Shown here piece by piece: positions 46,979 to 59,568 of a DNA stretch of 64,000 nucleotides. The stretch spans positions 276,249,913 through 276,313,912 of the forward strand of contig NC_073692.1 of the NCBI RefSeq assembly GCF_029784155.1, read 5' to 3'. The position numbers and the translations under genes are program-made. Within the stretch, counting starts at the first letter, position 1. The number at the start of each line of letters is the position of its first letter. The notes beneath the pieces are model-generated. The model saw only the letters and a list, made by a program, of their open reading frames with translations. It had not been told where the DNA came from and ran no database searches. The DNA is from Uranotaenia lowii (Eukaryota > Arthropoda > Insecta > Diptera > Culicidae).

Positions 46979-47831
46979 ATAAACCAAGCACATTCAACGA
47001 ATACCTGGAAACTGACGAAAAACGCACGGAATGTACATGAAGACGGAATACCCGGAACTAAAGGAATATCCTGGAACGGGGAATATCCGTGGAATATCCT
47101 GGAACTACAAATGAAAAATAATAACTCAAAGTTAATCTGTTATATTTTTTAGAAATACTTAAAATTAGTTTGTAAAAAGTCTTCGGCTCAGAATGACCCT
47201 GAATCAAGAGCCTTTAATATATGAAGGTACATAGTTTTGTCGAAAAAGAAAAAAAAAGTGAGAAAATTTTGAAAAAACTGTAGCAGAATAATAAACATGG
47301 GATTAGTTTTCAAGATTCAGTTCAAAGTTAGGATTATCATTCTTACTCAATCATCAAATTTGATTGAGAATGTACAATTTTGGGTGCAGAGAACCTCGTT
47401 GCTTTTCCTGGACCATCATGGGAGGGCCCCTTCGTTTCTACAGCCATGCGTCCGACTTTTTGTTATCGGCTGGTTGGTTTAATCGTCTTCTTGTCAGGCA
47501 TCTCATTTAGCCCTAGCCAGATTAGCGATATGTATTCAGTTTTTCGCTAAATTGTTTTTCAAAGCTAGTATTTATTAGTCTTAACTTTTCAAAGTATATT
47601 TTGCCGATCAAGCATTTCACTCCGATGCTTGATTTGAACTTTGTGAATATTTTTGAAAATTTTTCCTTAACTTTTCAAACATTTGGGCCAAAGACTATGT
47701 GAGCAATCTAACAGTTTTTCAGTATTGATGTTAGAAGTGATAATTTTGTTCAATTTTCTCCATCTTCTTTTGCGTCATGCATGGTCATACCGCGTAAAAA
47801 AGCTGAAAAAAATTTTAAAATTGAAAAACAG
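46979..47831. other. Non-coding
   Basis: A short direct repeat of ggaatatcctggaac lies at about 47067-47104. No gene. Confidence 0.4.
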
Positions 47832-48009
47832 TACAGTGTGCGCCATCATGATGTATCTGATTTGAACGACCAACTTTATTTTTTCTCCGATTTTGAAAAA
47901 TAACCACAATTTTAAAACGTCTTTAAATGCCATTTTAGAAATGAGTCGATACAGATCAAACGAACGCATTGAAACTGTAGTGCTTTACATCTAGTACGTT
48001 CGTTCTGTT

Positions 48010-48207
48010 GTGAAAATTGTGCGTTCTTTACGTAAAAATCGGGATTTGAGATGGTCCCCTTGTTCTCTAGACTTCGCGGAACCATACTTTTTTCTGTGGA
48101 CATATTTGAAAAGTGAAACCAGTGAACCAGAAAACATAGACGAGCTTATAGTTAGTCAACGAACTAAAATAACGCTAAAAAGTCAGAAATGCTTCCCAAT
48201 GGCATAA
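48010..48207 (+). pseudogene. Fragment of a mariner-type transposase C-terminus
   Basis: The plus frame reads SPCSLDFAEPYFFLWTYLKS followed by ENIDEL. This is the (P)xSPDLxPxDFFLWGYLK-type block around the last catalytic acid of mariner-like transposases, here with the SPDL acid kept as LDF. It is only about 65 codons, in the opposite orientation to the DD37E gene, and lies between the two halves of that element's left inverted repeat. Probably a remnant of another element. Confidence 0.55.
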
Positions 48208-48414
48208 AATATCATGAAAATATCTTGTTTCTTTTTTAAAATTGTATAAAAAATTGTGAAGTTATTCGACGTTGAAATCGGATAAAGTCTGCTTCATTTA
48301 ATATTGGAACACAAACAATTGCGTGTAGTTCAGTAATTTATTAACGAATTCATAATTTGTTTTTCATACAAATGTAGCATTTTCTTTACTCTTTCATAAA
48401 AAAAAATTAAAAAA

Positions 48415-49397
48415 CTATTCATTGCTGTTTCGAAGAAATTCTCGTACTTTTCCCGTAATACGGCACATTAGGCGGCGCACACCCTTTTCGTCCACCGTTT
48501 TGGCGATTTGATTCCACCAGTTCTTCATTTGAGTCATATTCCTAACAAGTTTTCCCTTTGCCTTAAGCCTCCGCTTCGTGATTGCCCAGTATTTCTCTAT
48601 CGGCCGGAACTGGGGGCAGTTTGGGGGGTTGAGGTCCTTCGGTATTACGCTGACCCCGTTCGTTGCGTACCATTCCATAACCGTTTTGCTGTAATGGCAG
48701 CTTGCGAGGTCCGGCCAAAACATTACTGGACGGTCGTGGGCACGAATAAACGGCAGAATCCGTTTCTGTAGGCACTCTTTTTTGTAGACTTCTGATGTCA
48801 TTGTCTTGTCAGTGAGAAAGACTTTGGTTTTCTGTCCACAACTGCATATCTCCTGCCAAATCATGTACTTGCGGGCGAATTTATCCGCAAACACGAACTT
48901 AAATTTTGCAGGTACATCCCCCCGAGCCGTCGCCAAATAAAATTTTTGACCTGGGATTTGCCCAAAGTCCGCCTTCACGTAGGTCTCATCATCCATCAGA
49001 ATACATCCGTCGAACTTGGTCAGCACTTGGTCGTACAGCTTTCGAGCACGGATTCTGGCCACATTGTTCTGCTTCAGCGTCCGATTTGGCTGTTTGCTGG
49101 CTCGGAATTACCTTATTCCTTCCCGGAGACGAATTCGTCGCACTGTGCGTACTGTGAGCGGCCTGGAACTTATTGGCCAAATCGCGGTCTGAAAGATTGG
49201 GATTCCTCTTGACGGCCTTGATGACTTTCCCACGCAGTTTCCGGTCGACAGTTCCACTCCGACGCTTCGAATGCGGCTTCCGAGCCGTCGTCAATGGTAT
49301 TTCTGGGCATTTTAAGCTGTTTAGCAAGCTTCGATGCCGACAACAATGGATTTTCAAGAAAACTGTGCACAATTTGATCTCTCCGTTCGGCTTCCAT
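48415..49397 (-). pseudogene. DD37E transposase, disrupted
   Basis: This is the cut-and-paste enzyme of the transposon. The C-terminal 215 codons are open (49062-48415), with first catalytic Asp in MDDETYVKADFG, second in FWPDLASCHYSK and Glu in FRPIEKYWAITKR. There are 37 residues between the second Asp and the Glu, the DD37E signature known from mosquito elements. The N-terminal helix-turn-helix part starts at 49397 (MEAERRDQIVHSFLENP). It is broken by a frameshift near 49290, then another near 49130, with a stop in the catalytic frame near 49105. The catalytic triad survives but the reading frame does not. Confidence 0.85.
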
Positions 49398-49583
49398 GGC
49401 GGTTGTTTACAAAATGCTATCGTTTGGTGTTATGACATAAAAACAAGGTGAAATGTAATGAATTTCCCGACACGTGGGTGAAAAAAGTTTCCAAAACCGT
49501 CCACTAGGAGCGCCACAATGAGCAAAAGAATTTGTTCCAATATTAAATGAAGCAGAATTTACATCCTGATGGCGCACCCTGTA

Positions 49584-49635
49584 AATTTTAAAGCACTACA
49601 AAGCTGTCAAAAGATTATACGTCGTATCACAAAGA
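49584..49635. other. Short spacer
   Basis: Non-coding gap between the DD37E element and the fold-back fragment. Confidence 0.4.
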
Positions 49636-49870
49636 ATGGACTATTAGACTTAGTCGATTTGGGATAATTTTTGAATTTCTCAAACCCGGGGGTCTAAAAA
49701 GCTTCGCTTTGGTTCAAAACTCATCCATGGTTTTTTGTATATTTTTTTTAAGTATCGTTTACATTAGTAAATTTAAACTATTAGGTTTGTATTGGAAAAT
49801 TGAATATTTTGTACTGAAAATCAATATTATTTTTGTTTCTTTTGTGGAACCGAGCCTGCTAATGGTGATC
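49636..49870. repeat. Partial copy of the 35.4 kb fold-back element
   Basis: gactattagacttagtcgat to tttgtggaaccgagcctgc matches 35405-35625 in order. The last words (ccgagcctgctaatgg) match the reverse of the right arm at about 36012-36030. One arm only. Confidence 0.7.
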
Positions 49871-51442
49871 CACATCTAAATGATTTACGCTTCACTCATT
49901 CCTCAGTGTACCTGTCTAAAATTATTAATCATGTAAGGTTGTATATATAAAGTTGTTAATATTTTAATGGGATCGCCAAGAAAAATGCAATTGAATAAAG
50001 TTTTACCAAAAATATAAGATATTAATTATTTTTGGTTTTACTTTAGTGAACTAAATCACTTTTAAGCTACGCCAATTGTAGCGTAAGCTGTGATGTCTTT
50101 TATGGCGTGAGTTTAGATCTGATGTTATCCAAATGAACTTTAATTTTTAATTTTAGAATCGAAACCGTAGTTTGCATTTTATTGATAAAATTCTTTACTT
50201 TTGAGGAGTTTTCCATATAAAATTGAGCCAATCACTTCCAAAAACGCTTTCCAATTACTGCTAATACATGTGTAGGCGCCAAAATTTTCAGCTCATTGAG
50301 ACGACTCGCAATTAACGAAATGCTACTGTTTACACACCATTAAAAGCCGAATGCACAGTTCTGCAGCATCAAGCCGGCACCGCTCCGATAAAAAAGTATC
50401 CGCCAACAAACTTCCACGCACGCCGACGACTAGGAGAAAAATTCCAACTTCGTCTTCGGTGCACTTTAGGGAGCAATAATACTTTGCCAATTCAGCCAAG
50501 TCATCAAATTTTTCACCGAGGAGCTTCTACGCTCTTTGATCAAAACTTTTAATGATATTTACCTAGCTGGTACCTGTGAAAAGCGACGAAGACGCAACTT
50601 TGGGGCGCCGTTATAGTTTGATGGTCGTCCCTTAAGCGCGGTGATATTTTGCCATCCTAGACTGAGAGAATATGTTCCGCTTCGTTTCGATAGCGGAAGA
50701 TTGCTTCAGTTGTTTTTCCACGGGCGTCATCAAACCGTTCTCCTGTCAAATGGCGGTTCAAGTTGAAAAAAAGCATACGAAAGTTTTTGACAACTGTCGA
50801 TTGAAATTATGGGTAAGGTTAAAAAGGTACTTACAAATTCTTGAGATGTAGAATTATTCGAAATAGCAAAATTTATATCTAGCAAAGAACAGAATGTATT
50901 TATCAAACTACATCTGATTAGTATATGGTCAATGTTAAACAGATGCGATTCAAATAGTTTAATGAAAACGGATAAAGTGTTTCCAGGGACAATAGTTATT
51001 CCTGAATTAGATTATTGAGCTTAACCTCACTACCGAAGTATGATTAGTCTCAAGTTTCATTCTAGACGCAAAGAAGAGGTTGCAAAATTTCAATGTCACT
51101 CGGCGCTAACTCTATACCAAAAATGCGCTGAAAATTTCGAATATTATGTACTGCACCAAAAATGATATGATTGGAAAATTACTGGCATAAAGCTCCCAAG
51201 CGAAACGATGCATAACCACTACATTCAAGCGAAACTAGAAAAACATGTTAAGGAATTTTCACCCTGTTGGATATTTCGAGAAACTGTTCTATGCCAGGGG
51301 TTGGATACACAGCGCTCGATAGGGCTAGGTGGGGTAATTATAAACAAAATTTCTTCCTTTGGCACACTTACAGCCACCATATGTTAATTTCTTATCACAA
51401 ACTCTGAAAAGCTGCCATCAATGAATATTTCCGTGCTCAATT
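49871..51442. other. Non-coding flank of the BEL element
   Basis: No gene. The 50340-50760 section is less AT-rich and appears once in the window. Confidence 0.4.
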
Positions 51443-51806
51443 CAAAACAAATTAACGCGACGACTTATAAAAACACGACACTAATAATTACACATTTTAT
51501 TCAAAAACAACTACATAATATATTTAAACTAACGAAAAGTAAACGGGAATGATTTCGACGAGTGTTTAGGGCAAGTGATAGCACACGAATGGTAAATTAT
51601 ATAAAGCAAAATGGTGCTAAAGAGTTAACTTTCTTCAAAGCCCGAAAGTACGTAGGTGCATTCTTCAAAGTGGGGTAGTTGGGTGGTGGGTGGATGGTTA
51701 ATTTGCTGTCTCTCTCTCTCGCTGTCATCTGTGGCTGTTGGTTGTAGTGGTGGGGTTTCTGTATGGTGCGGATTCCGTTCATAACGCTCAGCTGATTGGC
51801 CGTCAG
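51443..51806 (-). repeat. LTR of the BEL element (3' on the minus strand)
   Basis: Starts caaaacaaattaacgcgacg and ends gctgattggccgtcag on the plus strand; identical to 58643-59006 by eye. It includes a (TC)n run near 51709-51721. Confidence 0.85.
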
Positions 51807-51862
51807 AAATAAGAAAAGACCCTTCCGAACACACATGATCACTCAATCAACCTTCGAGCTGC

Positions 51863-54800
51863 CTAATTGTCGTCGGTGGTTTCGCTGTCCAGTGGCTGAC
51901 ATTCCGACGGTAGCAAACAAAGTTTTTCGACGGGCCGCTTCAGAACTCCGTTAGATGTCTTCAGTGTAACTACTCTGACGACTCCATCTTCTCCCGGATG
52001 CAGCTGCTGGATACGACCTAATCTCCAACGCATCGGAGGTGTATTCTCATTTTTCAAAACGACGAGTTGACCGACCTTGATCTCTACAGCACGTTTCCAG
52101 CGTTTGAATCTTCCTTGAAGTTGTGATAGGTACTCATTATGCCACCGTGCCCAAAAAAAATTGTAGTTTCTGCTGCATAAGTTGATATTGTTTCAGTTGT
52201 CCTGGTTTTTTCTCGGTGAAATCTCGATCTGGTAGTTGTTGAAGCGGTCTTCCAGCTATGAAATGACCAGGAATTAACGGCTCCAGATCGTTGGGGTCTT
52301 CCGACAATGGGGTAATCGGCCTTGAATTTAAACATGCCTCCACTTGTATTAGCAGCGTGTTGAAGTCTTCGTACGAAACCGCGTTGTCTCCTAGGACCTT
52401 CAGGAGATGTATCTTGGCAGACTTCACAGCAGCTTCCCATAAACCTCCGAAATGGGGAGCGGCAGGAGGGTTAAAGTGCCATTGGATCCCTTGTTCAGCA
52501 CATTCCTTAGTGATCTGCTGGTGATGCTGCCGGTCTCGAAGTTTCGCTAATAATTCCTTCTGCTGGTTCCGTGCGCCGACGAAATTAGTACCATTATCGG
52601 AAAACAAATCGGTAGGTATTGAGCGTCTTCCAATGAATCTACGCAGAGCCTGAAGAAATTTCTCCGTCAACAAATCGGACACCAATTCTAGATGAATTGC
52701 CTTTGTACAGAAACATATGAAGAGGGCTACATAAGCCTTAAGTGGCGCTCGACGTGGTCCCTGGCGAATGTATACAGGCCAGAAATAGTCAATTCCAGTT
52801 TGTGCGAACGGCGGTGCTGCGGTTACACGGGCTCTTGGAAGTTCTCCCATAAACTGCTCGATGGCCTTCGGTTTCGTTCTGTGGCAGCGTAAACACTGAT
52901 GGACAATATGACGAACGTAGCTGCGTCCTCCAAGAGGCCAGTAGTGGAGCCTGACATTACTCAGAAGAAGTTGCGGTGCTGCATGTAGTAACCGCTTATG
53001 ATATGCTTCTAGTAGAAGCTTGGTGAAGTGGTGACGCACTGGAAGTGCTATGGGGTGTCTTGCTCCTTCAGGTATTTGTGCATATTTTAGTCTTCCTCCA
53101 AGACGAATAAGGTTGTCGGATTCTAGAATTGGATTAAAGTAACGCATAGGAGAACCTCGATGAACTTCTTCACCCTTAGAAAGTTGTTTCCATTCTTCAC
53201 TAAACGCTGATTGTTGAATTAAACGGATAATAGTGTATTCAGCTTCCTGCAACTCGGGAGTAGTTAAAAATCCAGTCGGTGTGGGTTCAAGTTTCCGGAA
53301 ATGTTTAATGAGCCGCATCCAATACGCTGTTTTTCGAATCAGATCCGAAAACGAGGAGAATTTTTCCACATACCAATCGATAAATCTCTGATTCTCTGTT
53401 GTCGCTACATTCGCTGCCTTTCGTTTCAATTCGCTGGTGACTGCCTCTGTTTCTATCCGTATAGGATGTACTGGCCAACTGGATGTCTCCTGCTTTAACC
53501 AAGGTGGGCCTTCCCACCACAGGCTGATGGATTCGATCTGCTCTGGTAATAAACCACGAGAGACCAAGTCTGCTGGATTTTGTTCCCCTGGGACGTGCCT
53601 CCACGATTGATTTTCGGTGATTGTTTGGATTTTGGAGACGCGATTAGCAACATATGTTGACCACGTTGTTGGAAGAGATTTTAACCATTGTAAGACGCAT
53701 GTAGAATCAGTCCAGAAGCACATTTTCACATCGCTTTTAATCGACTCCTTAACCTTTTCTGCCAGTTCAGCTGCCTTCAGCGCACCACAAAGTTCAAGTC
53801 TCGGAATCGACTGAGATTTAAGCGGTGAAACCCTTGATTTGGAGGTCAATAGCTGTACGCAAACCTTTCCTTTTGAATTCACACTACGGGCGTACACGCA
53901 TGCTCCGTAGGCCCGCTCGGACGCATCAGAAAAAATGTGAAGTTGAATATCAACAGCATCTGGAACAATTGTGCAGCGTGGTATTCTTAATTCGTTCAAC
54001 TTAGGTATTCCAGTGTAAAACGCCATCCAATCTCGTGCCATGTCATCAGGTATTTTACTGTCCCAATCTAAGCGTTGACGATTTTCATCCATTAAACACC
54101 ACAAACGTTGCATAAACACTTTTGCTGTTGTTATGACTGCTCCCAAAAGGCCAAGTGGGTCGAAAAGGGCCGCAATTGCGCCTAAAATCCTGCGTTTCGT
54201 TTGCATCTCGTTGGGATCCATCGTTTTAATGTTGAATTGAAACCTAAACGTATCCGTTGCAGGTTGCCAGACTAAACCAAGAGTCTTAATAGTGGAGTCC
54301 GAATCAAGTTCCACTTCACCTGATTCAGCAATTGCCAAGTCATCGACCTGAATTCCTTGAAGCACTGATCTGGAATTGGATGCGAATTTCCTCAGTCTAA
54401 ATCCTCCTTGCTTAGCTAACTCGATGAGCTGCTCTCGTAATTGAATTGCTTCATGCTCCTTCTCCGTGCCAGTTAAGACGTCGTCCATGTAGACGTCTTC
54501 GGACATAGCCTTTGCTGCCAAAGGGTATTTGATGCCTTCATCTCTTGTGAGCTGTAGAAGCGTTCTCGTTGCCAAAAAGGGTGCCGGCTTTGTACCGTAT
54601 GTGACGGTTGTCAACTCATACGTATCCACCGGTTCTGTAGGATCGAAACGCCAGAGAATGCTCTGCAGTGCCTTATCTTCCTCGCAAACGTTTATTTGGC
54701 GGAACATCTTTTCCACATCGGCTACTATTAGAAATTGCTTCGTTCTGCAGCGTAAAACGATTGATCGCAGTTCATCTTGTATTACCGGCCCTGCCAGTAA

Positions 54801-57119
54801 TGTGTCGTTCAGCGATAGTCCATTCGACGTTAGAGCCGATGCGTCGAACACCACTCTAAGCTTGGTTGTAGTGCTAGCTTCTTTGAAAACAGGGTGATGA
54901 GGGAGATAACACCGCTTCTTGCTGTCCCCTTGGGACAAGTCCACCTTTCGCATATGACCAAGCTGTAGATACTCTTGTACGAATAAGTTGTATTGTTGGC
55001 GAAGATTCGTATTCCGTTGGAGCCTATTCTCGAGCTTCTCGAAACGCTGTAAAGCCATTTTTCTCGACTCGCCCAGTCGAGACGTTGCGTCTCCATCCTT
55101 TGGTAATGAAACTGTGTATCGGCCGTCTTCTTCTCTGCGAACCGTGCTTGCAAACTGCTCCTCGCATAGGGCTTCTTCTGGTGAATAATTGCGAACAGAC
55201 CCCATCTCTTCGCATGTCCAAAACCGGGTTAGGTATTCGTCCAGATCCATTGAACTTGCAGTGTTGCAGATAGTTTTCGATATTTGTTGCCTGTTTTCTG
55301 TCACTCCAGATATTATCCATCCAAATACGGATTCAGTGATGACCGGTAGCCCATTTCCTAACGCAATTCGTTGACCAGATTGGAAAAATTCGAAGAAGTG
55401 TTGGATGCCAAGGATAAGATCAATGGATTTCGAAGCGAAAAATTCGGAATCAGCCAGTTTGATTCCTTCGGGTAATCTCCAGGTTGAAATGTTGATATCT
55501 GTTGTTGGTAAATCCGCGGTAACCTTTGCCATAACCAAGAAATCCATTTGTTGTTTGTACTGACAGTTCCGCGACTTGACGGTTGCAGTGACCTGATGTT
55601 TGATCCGAGTGTTGGCCTGTCCAATTCCAATTACCGATAAGTTTGAATGCCTTCTTTTTATTCCGAGTTTTTGACATAGATGTTCAGCCATGAAGTTACA
55701 TTCAGAGCCAGAGTCTAGTAAGGCTCTCGCGGGATAACTGCCTCCAGTTTGGTCCTCTACCAAAACTACGGCTGTTGCTAGAAGTACCGAAGAAAGCGAA
55801 CGTCTTGCGATGTTGGCTGACACTGTTCCTGAAGTAGCGGTACCTGGATTGTCCGAAGTATGTCTTGTCGTTCCTGAGGTGGATGGTGTTGGTGCGTCTG
55901 GCCGAAAACAAATCAACGTGTGATGTTTTCCCTTACAGTTGTGACATACGTATTTAGAAGAACATTCCGAAGCCACATGTCCTCGCCGAAAGCAGTTTCT
56001 GCATAGTGAGTTCGTACGAATCATCTTATCTCTTTCCGAAACCGTCAACCGTTTGAAAGACTGGCACATGAAAAGTGGGTGAAAATCAGAGCAGGCAACG
56101 CATCGACCTTTGGGTAATTGGGTCGCACTGTGGCTAGTGCGGATTCCGAGTGGTTTCCTGTTGTACTCGGGTCGTCCTTCGGAGACCTTGCTAGGTAGTG
56201 AGCCGAGAACAGAGATCCTTTTTTGAATGAACTGCGTTAAATCCGAGATTTTATCCCGATCATTGCCGGCCGTGTGCTCTTCCCATGCGCGACGCGTTGT
56301 TGGGTCCAACCTAGTACATAAAATCTCCAGTAACAGCAAGTCCTTGTACTCATCGGCATTCACAAGTTGATCAAGGGTTTGTACGACACGTTCGAAAGCC
56401 TCTAGCAAAGATTGAAGCTCCATTACGGATTCCTTGGTGACACCTGGGAGTTTCAGCAGTGCATTAACCTGCCTACGTTTCAGCAGCTTACTGTCGTTAT
56501 ACTGTTTCATTAAACATTCCCATGCGATTGAGTAATTTGCACTGGTAATAGCGAGAGGGTCGACCAACTTCTTAGCCTCTCCAGCTAAACAGCCCTTGAG
56601 ATAGTGAAACTTCTCAATATCTGGTAAGTCCGCCTTCGTATGTATTAACGACATGTAAAGATCCCGGAAACTAAGCCATTCATCCACATTTCCATCAAAC
56701 TGCTGAAGTTTTATTTGAGGAAGCTTCACGTGTTCAACTGTTGGTTGCAAAGAGGAATCCATCATTCTTGTAGACTGGTGAACGGTAGAAGACTCTTGCT
56801 CAATCTCCTTGACTCGTTCAAGCATGGCAGCCTTCGCATCGTAGTAGGTTTCTCCGAAATCGATACGAATTTGCGACGGTGATGTGTTTGGCATTGTTAC
56901 GTACTCCTCATGGGTTTCGATTTCAAGCAGTGTTTCATTTACCTTCTCCCACAACTCGTCTATTTTCGCCAACCGCACCTGGATTTTCTCAACCGAAGTC
57001 ACCTCAGCAAGAGTGCTCGAAAACGTTGTAATCGTCTTGAACATCTCAAGTTGCGCCCGAAGTTTCGTTTGTAGATTCTTCACCGACGCCACCTTGGTAG
57101 ATGAAGTAGTAGCTGGCAT
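51863..57119 (-). CDS. BEL/Pao Gag-Pol polyprotein, one-base frameshift near its end
   Basis: It encodes the structural and replication proteins of the element. The main frame (57119 to 52137) is 1,660 residues from an ATG. In order: gag-like region with coiled-coil-rich N-terminus and a DUF1759-type block (about 130-280, LPQIKLQQFDGNVDEWLSF); zinc knuckles (about 373-404, CRNCFRRGHVASEC); aspartic protease LLDSGS (Asp469); RT with DVEKMF (801) and YMDD (877-880); RNase H with FSDAS (Asp1065), Glu1109 and WTDST (Asp1138); integrase with H1374/H1379/C1409/C1412 zinc site and catalytic Asp1444, Asp1508 and Glu1562. At 52153-52160 a run of eight A (plus strand) shifts the frame by one; the C-terminal DUF5641-like part continues to the stop at 51863 (GRIQQLHPGEDGVVRV). 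Otherwise intact, with every catalytic site kept. Confidence 0.9.
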
Positions 57120-58642
57120 GGTAGTTGAACTTATTCACCGGTCACAGATTGAATGATTGACAGAACAGGATATGTGGGTGTAAGTAATTGAATATTGTCT
57201 AGCTTCGGCTGTGAACATACACTGTAGAGCTCACTTACTTTTGAAAAAATTTAGCTGCGCAACCTCTACAGGTATGTTGAAGTTTCAGAAAACCAGGTAA
57301 TTGATGACAAATGCAATTTCCACTCGATTATCAATTGATTATGTTGTTGGCCACGTGCGTTGAAGGGAACGAGAATTGTTGGATGTAGAATTCCGCAAAA
57401 TTTTGCTTCGGTAGGACATATACGTGTGTAATTTACCTGACCGAAAAAACTGTAGCGCAATTTAAATTTTATCATTCGCAGTTAAAAAAACTGCAATTCC
57501 AAAATTAAATTGATAATTCCTCAAGTCGTACTTCTAACAGCCCCTCGGAAGCTCAATGATGGTTGATGATCATTCGGTTGAATAGTGTGTTCATATAGGG
57601 AAACATAAACTTCAATGTAGTATCCGCGTTCGCTTCGACAGAACATATACTAAAAGTGTAGTGCCTAAATTTGACTTACTTTCCCGAAAAAATCGTTGCT
57701 CTGCTGTCGAAGTTACGCCGCGATATGTTTCGAAGTAGTGTCGGTTGTGTTCCGTTTGAAAATTGTCCAGAAAAGTGCCCAATAAACATTTATTTCGATT
57801 GGCAATCTTCTCCAGAAATTTTCCTCTATGGACCAAATTGTGCGGTGATGTGTGTAACCTCTTCTACTCTCGTGATGATCGGTGTATTGGTACCCCAAAT
57901 GTTGTTGATGCAACTTGGAAAGTGCATCCGAAGTTTGTTTACGAATAGGCGAAAAGATAATGTGCGGTGTAGGATCAAAAGAGGTCCAAACTACGGCTGG
58001 ACGTATACTATAGGTTCGTGTGTTATTTACCTGACAAAACAGTACAAAGTACCCGCCAATAGGCTTTGACTGTTTTGGGTGATGATCGTGATCGGAAAGT
58101 TGTCGGTTTGGTCAGGAATCAGCCGCCGAAAACCTCTTGCCGTGGTAAGTTGTGTTCGAGATCCTCCTCAGCAAGCCGGAATGGTAGTGTGCAAATGATT
58201 AAGTGCTAAACGTGCAGTTTAGAATGCCCAAACGACGATAGCTGGTAATCCAATAAGAATTCCGTGCGATGTTTTACTTGGCTGAGTGATGACCTCGATG
58301 GCGAAGATGTGTAGTGCTGAATAGTGATGAGTGTCGTGTTTTGCGATGGCGCCAAAAGTCGCTTTCCTTGCCTTGCCTTGAGATGAAGCTTGCCTCGCTT
58401 CGATGGGCGCAGAAAGTGAAACTTGCTGGCCGAAATCCGGGTTGAAGTGACCGAATGATGGGGTGGGGTTACCTTGCCTGGTATTTGGTGGATTGGTGGA
58501 CTGTATGGATGCCTTCTCAATTGGGTCCTGTGCCTTGGGATTGGTGCCTGAAGATTGGTTCCTCGTTGTTGGTTGGTTCCTCGTTGTTGGTTGGGTTGAG
58601 CCTTTCTCAACTATTTATTTCCCAATTTTGGGACGTTCCGGA
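57120..58642 (-). other. BEL element leader between LTR and polyprotein
   Basis: About 1.5 kb upstream of the polyprotein ATG on the minus strand. It is less AT-rich near the LTR. A tandem duplication of ggttcctcgttgttggttg lies at about 58557-58595. I could not identify a tRNA primer-binding site (no clear TGG-starting match next to 58642). The plus-strand ORF at 57671-58069 has no recognised domain. Confidence 0.5.
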
Positions 58643-59006
58643 CAAAACAAATTAACGCGACGACTTATAAAAACACGACACTAATAATTACACATTTTAT
58701 TCAAAAACAACTACATAATATATTTAAACTAACGAAAAGTAAACGGGAATGATTTCGACGAGTGTTTAGGGCAAGTGATAGCACACGAATGGTAAATTAT
58801 ATAAAGCAAAATGGTGCTAAAGAGTTAACTTTCTTCAAAGCCCGAAAGTACGTAGGTGCATTCTTCAAAGTGGGGTAGTTGGGTGGTGGGTGGATGGTTA
58901 ATTTGCTGTCTCTCTCTCTCGCTGTCATCTGTGGCTGTTGGTTGTAGTGGTGGGGTTTCTGTATGGTGCGGATTCCGTTCATAACGCTCAGCTGATTGGC
59001 CGTCAG
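58643..59006 (-). repeat. LTR of the BEL element (5' on the minus strand)
   Basis: Identical by eye to 51443-51806. It would carry the element promoter; no core promoter motif is claimed. Confidence 0.85.
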
Positions 59007-59546
59007 GGGTAAGTGGATGCATTTCTGGTTTTCTCATCGTAATAGACAGTATCATTTAGATTTAAATTGTAATCTGTTGATGCAAAAGATGAGGGTTTTT
59101 ACGCGCATATAAGACGGATTCAATCTTTTTCATATGGGCTTTTTCCCCTCCAATAAAGAAAGAAAGAGAAAGAAGCCGTTGCGATGAGAGGACAATATCA
59201 GGGATGTGAAAGCTTGTTAGTGCCGGCTCGGCATAAAATCTTATGCCGTGAATTCTACTTCCAAGGAAGATCCTTATTGGAGCAGAGTCTGATTTGTGGG
59301 TGTAGCAACTTATGTTAAAAATTTTTAAATGCCATATATTTCAAATGTTTACAGATTCGAAAATTAAACTTGGAATATTTATTGCACTAAGTCGATTGTA
59401 TGTTTCTACTTGAATACCTAGTAATGATCTGTTTAGTGCTTTTATATGGACCCTCTGAATTCTATGCAGTGTTCTGTTATTGCTTTTGAATCATATTTTT
59501 CCAAAGCTTTGAAAAGTTATGATTCAGTTTTAGACTGAATCTTATC
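59007..59546. other. Non-coding flank
   Basis: No gene or recognised repeat. Confidence 0.4.
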
Positions 59547-59568
59547 ATTCCTTCAAGGAGTAAAATAT

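Larger units (their letters stand above)
47832..49583 (-). mobile_element. DD37E Tc1/mariner-type transposon with TA-flanked ends
   Basis: The outer ends are inverted: TACAGTGTGCGCCATCATGA (47832) and, in reverse from 49583, TACAGGGTGCGCCATCAGGA. The inner part of the inverted repeat (tctgcttcatttaatattgg) lies at 48288 on the left and, reversed, at 49533-49556 on the right. On the left these two parts are separated by about 430 bp (47856-48287) that contains a foreign mariner fragment. A decayed transposase gene is on the minus strand. TA at the ends fits Tc1/mariner target choice. Confidence 0.8.
51443..59006 (-). mobile_element. BEL/Pao LTR retrotransposon
   Basis: Two direct repeats of 364 bp (51443-51806 and 58643-59006) enclose a minus-strand polyprotein and a ~1.5 kb leader. 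I saw no difference between the repeats, which implies a recent insertion or recent gene conversion. The flanks do not show a 4-6 bp duplication, and the repeat ends are not the usual TG...CA, so the outer boundaries are uncertain. Confidence 0.9.

Noticed and set aside
48508..49212. Plus-strand ORFs over the DD37E transposase
   Set aside because: Shadows of the minus-strand transposase; no independent motifs.
53301..55374. Several plus-strand ORFs of 60-120 codons
   Set aside because: Antisense of the BEL polyprotein.
57671..58069. 132-codon plus-strand ORF in the BEL leader
   Set aside because: No recognised domain, opposite to the element's coding strand; overlapping ORFs exist on the other strand.
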